In this document: piece after piece, positions 43,673 through 53,080 of the stretch
Numbering within the stretch: position 1 is the first letter of the stretch
Layout of the letters: every line of letters begins with the position of its first letter
Source: Ruminococcus sp. YRD2003
GTDB taxonomy: Bacteria > Bacillota > Clostridia > Oscillospirales > Ruminococcaceae
Direction of reading: 5' to 3'
Length of the DNA stretch: 64,000 nt
Assembly (NCBI GenBank): GCA_900109435.1
Contig: FNZT01000018.1
Coordinates: forward strand, 1 to 64,000
Position numbers and translations under genes: made by a program
The notes under the pieces: generated by a model
The model's database searches: none
Told to the model about the DNA's origin: nothing
What the model saw: only the letters and a program-made list of their open reading frames with translations

Positions 43673-44883
43673 TACAATCGTTTGCTCCGGGGGAAGTCAC
43701 TCCCGAACGGGCTTTGCTTATCGGGCAGGAGCTTTGCAAAGCTCTTTTCAATGACGAGTATCAGTATGTGCTTGCCGTTCATGTAGACCACTCCCATGTG
43801 CATAATCACATCATCGTGAACAATGTAAATTTCTACACGGGCAAGACCTTTGAAACCGAGCATAATCAGGGCAAAATTCCAGACAGAGCGTGGAGCAAAC
43901 TCCGCACGATTTCGGACGAACTTTGCAGAAAACACGGACTGTCTATCATCGAAAATCCGCATCTTTCAAAGGGCAAGAGCCATTGGGAGTGGGAGCTTGA
44001 CAAGCAGAATTTGTCGTGGAAAGAACAGCTTAAACGAGCCATTGACGAGGTTATCAAGGTCAGCGAGGATTTTGAGGATTTCCTTGCAAAGTGTGCTGAT
44101 TTCGGCATATTGGTTGACTACAATCCCGACCACAAAATAGACCTGAAATTTATGCTTGCGGAGCAAAAGGAACGCAATCCGAGGGCAAAATTCACAAGAG
44201 CCAAAACGCTGGGCTACTTCTACGAGAGCCAGCAGATTAGAAAGCGTATCGAGAGTTACAAGTACCAAATGTCGCACAGACCAACTGCAAGAATTATCCG
44301 CACAACAGCAGAGAAATTTCAGCAGTCACAGGGCTTGACCAACTGGGCAGACCGTGAGAATATGAAGGCGGCGAGCAAGGCACTTAATGAGATGAACGCA
44401 AGCAATTCTACGCTTGAAGAATTGGAGAGTGCAGCTCACAGGGCGTTAGCTGAATTTATGGTCATGTCAACACCGCAGTTTGAATTGAGCGACCGTATCC
44501 ACAAATTGGAGAAGCAAATTCCGGCTATCGAGGAATATCGCAAGTATAAGGTCTATTACAAGAACTATTCTTCTTTGGAGGGAAAGGCTAAAAAGAAATA
44601 TGGGGAGAACTGCCGTTACGAACTCGACCAGTATCATGAGTGTCATAAAAAGCTGAAAGAACTGTTTCCGAATGGCGTTATTCCCAAAATCAAGGACTTG
44701 CAAGACGAACTGAAAAAAGCCCGTGAAGATTATGCCAAGATGAGTGCGGAGCGTAAAGCCCTAAAGAAAGAAGCGGACAGGCTTTCAAGGCTTGCACAGC
44801 AGAAGCGTGACAGTCAGAGAACACTTGCCCGATATATGCAGAACGAACAAGCTGCCAAGAGAAAGAAAAGTCAGCTTGAATAA
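43471..44883 (+). CDS. Relaxase, MobL/MobP-like (B copy)
   Basis: A 470-residue homologue of 23957-25369, also from a TTG start (43471) preceded by TTAGAAGAAG and lying 200 bases inside mobC. The metal motif is HVDHSHVHNHIIVN near 104-117. The C-terminal half is a long charged coiled coil. Sequence identity to the A copy is high by eye, so either relaxase might act on both elements' oriT if the leaders are the target. Confidence 0.88.
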   Translation: MAITRVHTIHTGTYGAIAYICNPDKTADGKYVVSNLCVSSPCGASEQFKNIRECVGTGRSRSECQHIIQSFAPGEVTPERALLIGQELCKALFNDEYQYVLAVHVDHSHVHNHIIVNNVNFYTGKTFETEHNQGKIPDRAWSKLRTISDELCRKHGLSIIENPHLSKGKSHWEWELDKQNLSWKEQLKRAIDEVIKVSEDFEDFLAKCADFGILVDYNPDHKIDLKFMLAEQKERNPRAKFTRAKTLGYFYESQQIRKRIESYKYQMSHRPTARIIRTTAEKFQQSQGLTNWADRENMKAASKALNEMNASNSTLEELESAAHRALAEFMVMSTPQFELSDRIHKLEKQIPAIEEYRKYKVYYKNYSSLEGKAKKKYGENCRYELDQYHECHKKLKELFPNGVIPKIKDLQDELKKAREDYAKMSAERKALKKEADRLSRLAQQKRDSQRTLARYMQNEQAAKRKKSQLE

Positions 44884-44897
44884 AGAAAGGAATTTTT

Positions 44898-45491
44898 ATG
44901 AGTAGAATAGGTTATATCCGTGTTTCCACGGAACATCAGGAGACAGCAAGACAGCAGGAGATCATGGACAGCTATCAGGTTGACCGCATCTTCTCCGAGA
45001 AGATTTCGGGAGCGAACGCAGACCGCCCTCAGCTTAAAGCTATGCTGGACTATGTGCGTGAGGGTGACACCCTCTACATCGAGAGTATCAGCCGTTTAGG
45101 ACGCTCCACAAAGGACTTACTGAACATCATCGACACCCTGACCGACAAGGGCGTTACGCTTATCAGCCACAAGGAGAAGATCGACACCGACACGCCTACG
45201 GGCAAATTCATGTTGACCGTGTTTGCTGCACTCTCACAGTTGGAGCGCGAACAGCTCAAACAGCGTCAGCGTGAGGGCATCGAGATCGCTAAAGCTCAGG
45301 GCAAGTATACGGGGCGGAAGCCTATTGAGATCGACTGGACGAGGTTCGGTCAGCTTTATGGGGAATGGAAGTCAAAGAGCATCACAGGGCGTGACTTTAT
45401 GCGGAGAATGGGATTGTCGGCTAACACCTTTTACCGCCGAGTGAGGGAGTATGAAGCCACTCACGGCATTGCCGAGCTGACCTCTGCTTGA
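44898..45491 (+). CDS. Small serine recombinase (resolvase/invertase, B copy)
   Basis: A 197-residue protein, MSRIGYIRVSTEHQETARQQ, with catalytic Ser10 and the same domain order as 25385-25978. The C-terminal helix-turn-helix is intact (GRDFMRRMGLSANTFYRRV). It ends four bases before the convergent stop of the antiporter gene, which shows how tightly the antiporter cargo was fitted into the backbone. Confidence 0.9.
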   Translation: MSRIGYIRVSTEHQETARQQEIMDSYQVDRIFSEKISGANADRPQLKAMLDYVREGDTLYIESISRLGRSTKDLLNIIDTLTDKGVTLISHKEKIDTDTPTGKFMLTVFAALSQLEREQLKQRQREGIEIAKAQGKYTGRKPIEIDWTRFGQLYGEWKSKSITGRDFMRRMGLSANTFYRRVREYEATHGIAELTSA

Positions 45492-45494
45492 TCA

Positions 45495-46694
45495 TTATTT
45501 TTGAGTATCAAGCAACCGCATATAACTCCTGTCAATTCCAATTGCCCCAAGCGGAGCTGTTATCAGTATTGCAAGCACCGCCACCGACAGCACGATCTTT
45601 CCGCAGGGCAGACCAAGCGACAGCGGCACCGAGCCGATAGCCGCCTGCACCGTCGCTTTCGGAAGATAGGCTATCACGCAGAAGATTCGCTCCCTTGCGT
45701 TCAGCTCCGTACCAAGCAGACACAGGCACACGCCCACAGCCCTGAAAACAAGGGCAACGAATATCATCAGCACCGCCATTCCGCCTGCCGACAAGGTATA
45801 ACGCACATCTACCGCCGCACCCACAAGCACGAACAGCATGACCTCGGCGGCAATCCACAGCTTGCCGAACTTTTCGGACAGCCGAGCAGAAACGCTACCC
45901 TCGGTTTTCCGCTTGACAACGCAAGCCATAGCCACAACAGCAAGCAGTCCCGATAATGCAATATAGGGTTTTACAAGCGTTTCAATGCTCATCAGTAGGA
46001 ACGCTGTGCCAAGCAGGATAATGACCTTCGTGCTGTTCCTGATCTTGTGTCTGTGCTGATAAGACTTCTCAAACAGCAGATACACATCTGATCCCACTAC
46101 TGCGCCGAGCAGAACACCAAGCACAATGGATATGGGGATATTCAGGAAGTCCGTGACCTTTGCCGAGCCGCCCTGTGCCATAGTTACAAATGTGGAGAAC
46201 AGCACGATCACAAAAATATCATCGCAGGACGCTCCTGCAAGTATCATCTGGGGTATGCTTTTTTTCGTACCCCATTTATCCTCAATCAGCTTCACCATTC
46301 GTGGTACGACCACCGCAGGAGAAACCGCACTCAGCACTGCCCCCATGACGGCGGCTTCGATACGGTTCACATCAAGCAACAGCGGAGCGAACAACACATA
46401 ACCGACGATCTCACAGCAGGCAGGCACAAATGACATCAACACCGCAGGTCTGCCGACTTTTTTCAGGTCAGACAAATTCAGCGAAAGTCCTGCCTTTATC
46501 AATATGATGATAAGTGCTATCTGCCGAAGCTCCGAGGAGATACCGAGTATTTTCGGATCGAGCAGATCAAGCACATAGGGGCTTACAAGAATTCCAATAG
46601 CGAGCATACCGATGATGCGTGGCAAGCCTATCCGTTCAAAGATAGCAGCGGCAGAAAGCCCGACAAGAAAAATGATCGCAAGTGATAACAGCAT
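45495..46694 (-). CDS. Cation:proton antiporter (CPA family), likely fluoride-responsive
   Basis: A 399-residue membrane protein with about 11-13 hydrophobic helices. The ATG at 46694 follows GGAGGAATTTCT; an earlier in-frame start at 46754 would fall in the riboswitch. It begins MLLSLAIIFLVGLSAAAIFERIGLP, and has LVSPYVLDLL, SAVSPAVVVPRMVKL and a GASCDDIFVIVLFSTF segment carrying the paired acidic residues of Na+/H+ exchangers. Such proteins swap protons for Na+ or K+. Behind a fluoride riboswitch, this family is thought to help cells cope with fluoride. It is the only gene on its own regulated transcript here and is cargo in the bay after the resolvase. Confidence 0.9.
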   Translation of the reverse strand: MLLSLAIIFLVGLSAAAIFERIGLPRIIGMLAIGILVSPYVLDLLDPKILGISSELRQIALIIILIKAGLSLNLSDLKKVGRPAVLMSFVPACCEIVGYVLFAPLLLDVNRIEAAVMGAVLSAVSPAVVVPRMVKLIEDKWGTKKSIPQMILAGASCDDIFVIVLFSTFVTMAQGGSAKVTDFLNIPISIVLGVLLGAVVGSDVYLLFEKSYQHRHKIRNSTKVIILLGTAFLLMSIETLVKPYIALSGLLAVVAMACVVKRKTEGSVSARLSEKFGKLWIAAEVMLFVLVGAAVDVRYTLSAGGMAVLMIFVALVFRAVGVCLCLLGTELNARERIFCVIAYLPKATVQAAIGSVPLSLGLPCGKIVLSVAVLAILITAPLGAIGIDRSYMRLLDTQK

Positions 46695-46713
46695 AGAAAT
46701 TCCTCCAATAAAA

Positions 46714-46802
46714 ATAAAAAAGCCGACAACTATTGCGTAAAACGCAGAAGTCATCAGCTTATGTTAAGCGGTTTCGGTTTCCCGTGGGAGAACATCATTC
46801 CC
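46714..46802 (-). promoter_or_regulatory. Fluoride (crcB-type) riboswitch with terminator
   Basis: Minus-strand RNA begins GGGAATGATGTTCTCCC (46802-46786), the first stem of the fluoride motif with its GATG...GTTC core. It continues through AAACCG to GCTGATGACTTCTGC (46758-46744), the conserved 3' part. A terminator 3' arm, AGTTGTCGGC (46731-46722), can pair with GCTGATGACT of the aptamer and is followed by six T. Terminator and aptamer therefore compete for the same bases. Ligand-bound RNA should let transcription reach the antiporter gene. Confidence 0.8.
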
Positions 46803-46822
46803 ATATGAAATTTTCTGTTATT

Positions 46823-46851
46823 ATTATATCACCGCAAAAGAGAATTGTCAA
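46823..46851 (-). promoter_or_regulatory. Promoter of the riboswitch-antiporter transcript
   Basis: Minus strand: TTGACA (46851-46846), 17-base spacer, TATAAT (46828-46823). A full consensus promoter about 20 bases ahead of the aptamer. Confidence 0.88.
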
Positions 46852-47093
46852 TAGTGGTTTTCAAATTCTCAGACGAACGGAAACGCCCCTCAGAGCCGTC
46901 TGAGCTTGCGGAGCGGAAAACTAACCGCCTGAAAAGAAAAGACCTGAGAAATGCTTGTGTAAGCAAATCTCAGGTCTTTGTCTGATATTACAGTTCCAAT
47001 AGAGTATGCTGTTATTTTGGCGCACGCCATAATGCTGATTTGAACCTCAGCGGAACGGAAAGTGAGTGTGTCATTAGACTTTGGGCTATTGGC
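46852..47093. other. Conserved non-coding flank of the restriction cargo bay (B copy)
   Basis: Matches 26370-26594 of element A up to GGGCTATTGGC, then switches directly into the 3' end of hsdR. Contains the hairpin AAGACCTGAGA (46939-46949) / TCTCAGGTCTT (46968-46978). No gene is visible. Confidence 0.6.
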
Positions 47094-50000
47094 TCATACG
47101 CTCATGATATTATCCGCCCACAGCTCACACTGCTGCATAACAGTTGCCACCGCATCGTCCATACCCTCCGGCGGATAGCGATGACTTTTCAGAAGTTTCT
47201 TTATCATCATACGCATTCTGGCTCTCGCACTCTCACGCTTCTGCCAGTCGATCGTTCGATTACGGCGGAGCGTATCGGCAAGTTCTTTTGTAATAGCGAT
47301 AAGTTCCTCATTCTCATAGAAGTCCTTGATTGCCTGCGGTTTTGTGAGGGCATCATAGAACGCAAGCTCATCAGCGGTCAGACCGAGATCTTCGCCTGCT
47401 TTTTGGGCTTCTCTGATCTGCTTTGCGAGGTTGAGCATTTCCTGAATGACTTCCTCATTGGTCAGCATACCGTTGAGATAGCGGTTCATAGCACTCTGCA
47501 TGATCTCGCTGAACTTCTCTGATTTTACGAGGTTTGTCCGCTTATAGATATGCACCTGTTCAGCAATCAGGCGTTTCAGCAGCTCAACGGCAAGGTTCTT
47601 TTCCTTCATTTTGGAGATCTCCTCCAAGAATTTTGGATCAAACAGCGAGAAGTCCTGTTCCTTGTCTGAGAAAAGGTTGATAACACCGTCACTCTTGATA
47701 CTTTGTTTCAGCAGTTCATTGATCTTAGCGTTGATTTCGGGGAGTGAGAGCTTTTTGCCGCCGCCCTGATTGAGGATACGCATCAACAGAACACGCACCG
47801 CTTCAAAGAAAGCGGCTTCTTCACGCTCATCTTCCTCAGCAATAGAGGAACACAGCGAGAGTGCCTGTTTCAGCAGCAGGGCTTCTTTCGTGTAGCTTTC
47901 TCTGTCTTTCTCCCTCTTTCTGTCCATAAGGAAGTTGACCGCACCTGTGATCGTGCGTCCTGCCGTTAGCTCATTACCGCCGAAAAATGCAGAATAATCA
48001 TATTCATGGAGCAGATCTCGGCAGACTTGCAGTTTCTCCTGAAACTTCGGATATGCCACCTTTGCAATATCTGTGTTGCCGTAATTCTTCTTGTCTCGAA
48101 CGGTATAATCGTTCATCGCCTGTTTCAATGCGCCTGCAATGCCGACATAATCAACGACCAGACCGCCCTCCTTGTCACGGAACACTCTGTTTACACGGGC
48201 GATAGCCTGCATCAAATTATAGCCCATCATCGGTTTGTAGACATACATTGTCGCAAGGGACGGCACATCAAAGCCTGTCAGCCACATATCGACCACGATA
48301 GCGATCTTCAGCGGACTGTCATTGTCCTTGAATTTTGTTGCAAGCTCCTCCTTGTGGCGCTTGTTTCCGATGATGCTATGCCATTCTTCGGGATCTTTGT
48401 TAGAAGCCGTCATGACCACAGCGACCTTTTCCTCCCAGCCGGGGCGAATCTCAAGAATACGCTTGTATATCTTCATAGCGATAGCACGGGAGTAGGCAAC
48501 GATCATTGCCTTACCAGTCAGCAGGTTCTCACGATAGCTCTCATAATGATCGAGAATATCGTCAACAAGGGACTTAATCGTATCATCGTGACCGAGGATA
48601 GCTTCCATTTGCCCAAGTTCACGCTTGCTTTTCTCTATTACATCGGCATCGGCATTCTGTGCCATGATCTCATATTCGGTGTCGATCAGTTTCAGGGTGC
48701 TTTCATCGAGTTTCAGTTTCATGACACGGCTCTCGTAGTAAACAGGACGAGTAGCACCGTCCTCGACAGCCTGCGTCATATCGTAAATGTCGATATAGTC
48801 ACCGAACACCTCACGGGTGTTTCTATCTTCTCTTGATATAGGAGTACCCGTAAAGCCGATATATGTAGCATTTGGAAGCGTATCACGGATAATTCGAGCT
48901 GTACCGATGACCTTACGGGCAACAAGTTCGCCGTCCTCATTCTTCGTCATCTTGATCTTTTCGGTAAGACCGTACTGTCCTCTGTGGGCTTCATCAGCCA
49001 TAACGATGATATTTCTTCTTTCAGACAGCGGTTCGCCCGATTCCTCAAACTTCTGCATCGTAGTGAAGATAATGCCGTTAGCTTTGCGACCGTCAAGAAG
49101 CGTTTTCAGGTGTTCACGGCTCTCGGCATGAACAGGCTCCTGACGCAAAAACGCCTTGCACTTCGCAAACTGCGAATAGAGCTGATCGTCAAGATCGTTT
49201 CTGTCCGTGATAACAACGATAGTCGGGCTTTCAAGGGCGGATTGGAGCAAATGGGCATAAAACACCATTGACAGCGACTTTCCCGAACCCTGCGTATGCC
49301 AGAACACACCGCCTTTACCGTCGGTGACAGTAGCCTTTTTCGTGGATTCGATAGCCTTGCGAACGGCGAAATACTGATGATAGCCAGCAAGTATCTTGTA
49401 ACTCTGCAAGCCCTCATTGGAGAACAGGATAAAGTTTTTCAGGATATCCAGTAGGCGTGCTTTCTGGAAGATACCCTCGAAGAACGTGTCAAATTGAGCA
49501 TACTGCGTATTTTCATAGCTGCCGTCTTTTGTCTTCCATTCCATATAGCGATCTTCGCCGGAAGTGATAGTACCAGCACGGTTCTCCGAGAGGTCACTCA
49601 TAACGCAGATCGCATTATAGATGAACATAGAGGGAATGGAGTGCATATAGTTCCTGATCTGCGTATAGGCTTCGGAAGCGTCCGTTTCCTCACGGGACGG
49701 AGATTTCAGCTCCATCAGCACCACAGGCAGACCGTTGATGAACAGCAGAACATCGGGGCGCTTCTCTTCATTCTCGATGAAAGTCCACTGATTTGCCACA
49801 ATAAAGGAGTTGTTGTCCGTGTTTGCGTAGTCCACAAGATAGCAAAGCGCAGATCGTTCCTCGCCTTTGTCGGTATAGCGGACTTCAATGCCGTTTTGCA
49901 GATAGTCCATGAATACAGCGTTTTTCTGCACAAGCTCGCCGTTTTCAAAGTTTTGCAGCTTAAAGAGTGCATCGCTGATCGCATCATCGGGGAGCGCGGG

Positions 50001-50150
50001 ATTGAGCCGATAGAGCGCTGCCGTCAGCTCTTCCATATACAGCGGGATACGATAATCACGGTCGATCGCCGGACCGTAGGCGTGGGTGTAGCCCATTTCT
50101 TCAAAAAGCTGTATAATAGCGTTTTCGTATTTTTCTTCGGTGTAGGGCAT
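47094..50150 (-). CDS. hsdR: Type I restriction endonuclease/translocase HsdR (B)
   Basis: A 1018-residue subunit. The nuclease region near 130-155 has RPDVLLFINGLPVVLMELKS (D...ExK). The motor has Walker A HTQGSGKSLSM near 290, MADEAHRGQYG near 387 and GFTGTPI soon after. It is of a different subfamily from hsdR of element A; the two share only the motifs. Here it is last in the operon hsdM-hsdS-accessory-recombinase-hsdS2-accessory-hsdR, the reverse of the usual R-first order. It ends exactly at the left edge of the cargo bay. Confidence 0.95.
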   Translation of the reverse strand: MPYTEEKYENAIIQLFEEMGYTHAYGPAIDRDYRIPLYMEELTAALYRLNPALPDDAISDALFKLQNFENGELVQKNAVFMDYLQNGIEVRYTDKGEERSALCYLVDYANTDNNSFIVANQWTFIENEEKRPDVLLFINGLPVVLMELKSPSREETDASEAYTQIRNYMHSIPSMFIYNAICVMSDLSENRAGTITSGEDRYMEWKTKDGSYENTQYAQFDTFFEGIFQKARLLDILKNFILFSNEGLQSYKILAGYHQYFAVRKAIESTKKATVTDGKGGVFWHTQGSGKSLSMVFYAHLLQSALESPTIVVITDRNDLDDQLYSQFAKCKAFLRQEPVHAESREHLKTLLDGRKANGIIFTTMQKFEESGEPLSERRNIIVMADEAHRGQYGLTEKIKMTKNEDGELVARKVIGTARIIRDTLPNATYIGFTGTPISREDRNTREVFGDYIDIYDMTQAVEDGATRPVYYESRVMKLKLDESTLKLIDTEYEIMAQNADADVIEKSKRELGQMEAILGHDDTIKSLVDDILDHYESYRENLLTGKAMIVAYSRAIAMKIYKRILEIRPGWEEKVAVVMTASNKDPEEWHSIIGNKRHKEELATKFKDNDSPLKIAIVVDMWLTGFDVPSLATMYVYKPMMGYNLMQAIARVNRVFRDKEGGLVVDYVGIAGALKQAMNDYTVRDKKNYGNTDIAKVAYPKFQEKLQVCRDLLHEYDYSAFFGGNELTAGRTITGAVNFLMDRKREKDRESYTKEALLLKQALSLCSSIAEEDEREEAAFFEAVRVLLMRILNQGGGKKLSLPEINAKINELLKQSIKSDGVINLFSDKEQDFSLFDPKFLEEISKMKEKNLAVELLKRLIAEQVHIYKRTNLVKSEKFSEIMQSAMNRYLNGMLTNEEVIQEMLNLAKQIREAQKAGEDLGLTADELAFYDALTKPQAIKDFYENEELIAITKELADTLRRNRTIDWQKRESARARMRMMIKKLLKSHRYPPEGMDDAVATVMQQCELWADNIMSV

Positions 50151-50162
50151 AAATATCTCACC

Positions 50163-50828
50163 TCAAATTCTTTTATAAGCTATATCCCGTAGTCTTTGCA
50201 GAAATTCTTTGTATCTGTTGTTAAGCATTTCTGCAAAAGCTTCTAATTCGTTGATTCTGATCGGAAAATGAATGGTATTCTCATCATGGCGAGTTGCTGT
50301 CCATAGACGAGATGAAAAGTCATAGCCACCTTCGATTTTATGATAGTTCTTAAAATCGGTTATCGGATTATAGCCGATAGGAGTATCAGCAAACCGCTTT
50401 TCCTTGGTATTTGGCTCGCTAAGATTGATAGGGTGCGCGCTGAGAAGTGCGCGTATTTCTTTGAAATACTGCCTATCATCGAGTGCCTTGTATAACTCCG
50501 GACGATTCAAGAAAACAGTATCGTCAGACAAAGGCATTGGCTTCTTTTCCTTATATAATACACGATATATCTGGTCTGTTGCTTCAAGCAGTATATCAAT
50601 ATAAGTTATAAGCAAAATCAGGTGATTAAGATCATGATTATGTGTATTATTGAAATCAATGAAATTAAGCTGTTTTACTGCTTCACGACTCCATATAATG
50701 CCTGAATGGACTGTATTAGCCCTTGAATGGTTGTCTTTGTCGTGAATATAGTAGCTGATACGACAATCCAACAGCCTATTACAATAACATTCAGCGAATT
50801 TTTCGATATATTCTGTTGGTAAATTCAT
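50163..50828 (-). CDS. Unknown 221-residue protein within the restriction locus (B)
   Basis: A 221-residue soluble protein starting MNLPTEYIEKFAECYCNRLLD with TAGGAG ahead. It is rich in aromatic and charged residues, with a helical stretch DFNNTHNHDLNHLILLITYIDILLE and later TRHDENTIHFPIRINELEAFAEMLNNRY. I do not recognise a family. It lies between the second hsdS locus and hsdR, 13 bases before hsdR. Its ribosome site comes right after inversion core a, so a TRD2 flip would happen directly at its 5' edge. It could be an immunity or regulatory partner of the restriction system; nothing in the sequence shows which. Confidence 0.55.
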   Translation of the reverse strand: MNLPTEYIEKFAECYCNRLLDCRISYYIHDKDNHSRANTVHSGIIWSREAVKQLNFIDFNNTHNHDLNHLILLITYIDILLEATDQIYRVLYKEKKPMPLSDDTVFLNRPELYKALDDRQYFKEIRALLSAHPINLSEPNTKEKRFADTPIGYNPITDFKNYHKIEGGYDFSSRLWTATRHDENTIHFPIRINELEAFAEMLNNRYKEFLQRLRDIAYKRI

Positions 50829-50842
50829 ATCGTACTCCTAAC

Positions 50843-50857
50843 ATAAATGAAAATTTA
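50843..50857 (+). repeat. hsdS inversion core, site a (element B)
   Basis: ATAAATGAAAATTTA, plus orientation, encoding I-N-E-N-L at the 5' edge of the silent TRD2 half. Confidence 0.85.
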
Positions 50858-51487
50858 GAACAGCAGGCGCAGGCTCTGTTCAAGGCTTGGTTTGTTAATT
50901 TTGAGCCGTTTGGCGGAATAATGCCCGATGATTGGAGAATAGGAACCGCATCGGAAATCATTGAACTCCATGATTCTAAACGAGTTCCTTTATCTGGCGC
51001 AGAGCGCGATAAAATGGATAAAATCTATCCTTATTATGGAGCAACCTCAAGAATGGACTATGTAGATAATTACCTGTTTGATGGTATTTACCTACTGCTC
51101 GGTGAAGACGGAACCGTTATAGACGCAAACGGTTTTCCCATACTCCAATACGTCTATGGAAAGTTTTGGGTAAATAATCACGCCCATATAATCACTGGCA
51201 AGCTCGGATATACGGTGGAGAGCCTTTATCTGCTTTTTAGCCTAACAAACATCAAACATATTGTAACGGGAGCAGTACAGCAAAAGGTTAGTCAAGCAAA
51301 CTTAAAAAAAGTGCCTGTCATAATTCCAAATGCTCATTCTTTGGAACGATTCAATACGATAATACAACCTATTTTTGCTACTATTCGCAATTATCGTGAT
51401 GAAAACGAACGCCTTGCCGCTCTCCGTGACACGCTGCTGCCGAAGCTGATGAACGGCGAGATTGACATATCAGCGGTGCGGATTTAG
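50843..51487 (+). pseudogene. hsdS: Silent hsdS cassette: TRD2 half, inverted (B, second locus)
   Basis: The plus-strand frame reads INENLEQQAQALFKAWFVNF (central spacer), a recognition domain, and the end LAALRDTLLPKLMNGEIDIS. It has no promoter or first half. Cores at 50843-50857 and 51502-51516 point toward each other. Inversion would join it in frame to the TRD1 half that starts at 52035, giving a subunit of about 390 residues. Confidence 0.88.
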
Positions 51488-52035
51488 GCTGCTTGTAAGC
51501 GTAAATTTTCATTTATCGCAATATTCAGCTTAATTTTTTCGTCTATTCTTGAAAGTATCGACACAGCTTTTTCCATATAGTCGCCCTCAAAAAACGGAAT
51601 GGGCATAGACTCAAGCGATTTTATGTTAAGAGTGGGCTGAACAGTTGTGTTCAAATTAGTATCTATGTAAAGCTGACCGCCAGGGGAATCAATATAGTAT
51701 TTTACCCACAAAGCGATTGTTTCATCGGGAATATCAACTAATGCAGTTGCTCTAACCAAATTACAGCCTGCAAACGACATAGGAACAATAGCAGTTCTTC
51801 CGACAGTACCGACAACACTGACGATTAGTTCGCCGCCGTTTAGTTTTGTACGAGAATACTTTGCCGCATTTTCGGCTTTTGTTGTATCCAGGCTGTCAAT
51901 AGATTTCAGCCCTGCAAGAATATTAAAAACCTTTATGACAGGAACACCATTGGGAACACTGTCACCAGGCTGTACTATTCCGTAGCCTATCTTTCTATTT
52001 ACAAGCGAGGAAAGCGCTTTATATGTTATTTCCAT
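51484..52035 (-). CDS. hsdS: HsdS TRD1 half (B, second locus, truncated by inversion)
   Basis: 183 residues starting MEITYKALSSLVNRKIGYGIV. It contains a complete first recognition domain, ending with the spacer helix ILSRIDEKIKLNIAINENL, then stops four codons after the core (RLQAA). The stop comes from the reverse side of the flipped TRD2 segment. It follows the recombinase gene by 12 bases. A half-S product could dimerise, but a full S requires inversion at 50843/51516. Confidence 0.85.
   Translation of the reverse strand: MEITYKALSSLVNRKIGYGIVQPGDSVPNGVPVIKVFNILAGLKSIDSLDTTKAENAAKYSRTKLNGGELIVSVVGTVGRTAIVPMSFAGCNLVRATALVDIPDETIALWVKYYIDSPGGQLYIDTNLNTTVQPTLNIKSLESMPIPFFEGDYMEKAVSILSRIDEKIKLNIAINENLRLQAA
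51502..51516 (-). repeat. hsdS inversion core, site b (element B)
   Basis: Minus-strand ATAAATGAAAATTTA at the end of the second-locus TRD1 half. Confidence 0.85.
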
Positions 52036-52046
52036 TATAAACCGTC

Positions 52047-53033
52047 CTATCCAATATATTTCCTATGCGCCAGTTTCACATTGCTTTGCTTCACCATCGC
52101 ATATTGTAGTGTAGTATCAATTCTTTGATGACCGAGCAACCTTTGAAGCTGTTCGATCGGCATACCTTTGTCGATAGCCATAGTCGCAAGCGTTCGTCTG
52201 AATTTGTGAGGGTGTACCTTGTTGATACCGAGTTTTCGCCCCATTTCCCGCAATCGCAGCTCTATCGCACCTATCGTCAACCGCTTATGGGGAGATCGGA
52301 GCGACACGAACAAGGCAGGATCGCTGTCAGTCCGTGAAGCAAGGTAGCTTTGCAAATGGAGCTTTGTACGGGCATCGAAGTACACCATACGCTCCTTATC
52401 GCCCTTGCCAACCACCACGCACTCACGCTCGTTGAAATCAATGTCGCTGCGGTTTAGCAAGACCATTTCACCGACACGCATACCCGTAGAAGCGAGCATA
52501 TCAATCATCGCTAAATCCCGCAATTCTACGCAGTTATCACGCATCAACTCCAAGTTTTCGTCCGTGTAGGTTTCCTTGATCGTCTTGCTTGTCTTGACCT
52601 TGTGAATGCGCCGAACGGGACTTTTGATGATATAGTCCTCGTCCTCCAGCCAAGAGAAGAAGCTCGATAGGATACGGCGGATATTATCCATAGTGACCTT
52701 ACTGGACTTCTTCTCTGCCTGATAGTCGGTCAGATACGCCCTCAGATCGTCCGTTGTGATATGCTTGATACCCTTGCTGATTCTGTCAAGAGCTGCCGTG
52801 ATCGTCTTGCGGTAATAGTTCAGGGTCTTCTCCGAACACCCCTCTATCCGCTTTGCAGAGAGGAATTCCTCTAATATCTCCGTATTGTCGGGTGCTTTGT
52901 CAGCATCAGCCACAGCCGTGACCGACACACCCTTGAAAGCCTGCACAAGAACCTCGTGCAAGGCTTGAAGTTGTGCGTTATCGAGCTTTTTCAGCATAGC
53001 CTGCTCGATAGTGGTGATAAGCGTAGTTTTCAT
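52047..53033 (-). CDS. Tyrosine recombinase next to hsdS (B)
   Basis: A 328-residue protein from ATG 53033, chosen for the GAAAGGAGT ahead of it over longer in-frame starts that overlap the neighbouring gene. The N-terminal SAM-like domain (EGCSEKTLNYYRKTITAAL) is followed by the catalytic set STGMRVGEM, GKGDKERMV, HPHKFRRTLAT, LLGHQRIDTTLQYA and the C-terminal tyrosine. It is highly similar to 29812-30795 in element A, although the restriction genes around the two are unrelated. It lies between the two hsdS loci and is the likely inversion enzyme. Confidence 0.9.
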   Translation of the reverse strand: MKTTLITTIEQAMLKKLDNAQLQALHEVLVQAFKGVSVTAVADADKAPDNTEILEEFLSAKRIEGCSEKTLNYYRKTITAALDRISKGIKHITTDDLRAYLTDYQAEKKSSKVTMDNIRRILSSFFSWLEDEDYIIKSPVRRIHKVKTSKTIKETYTDENLELMRDNCVELRDLAMIDMLASTGMRVGEMVLLNRSDIDFNERECVVVGKGDKERMVYFDARTKLHLQSYLASRTDSDPALFVSLRSPHKRLTIGAIELRLREMGRKLGINKVHPHKFRRTLATMAIDKGMPIEQLQRLLGHQRIDTTLQYAMVKQSNVKLAHRKYIG

Positions 53034-53080
53034 TGTTGGTACTCCTTTCAAAGTACCAACATCGCTACAATCCATTTTAT

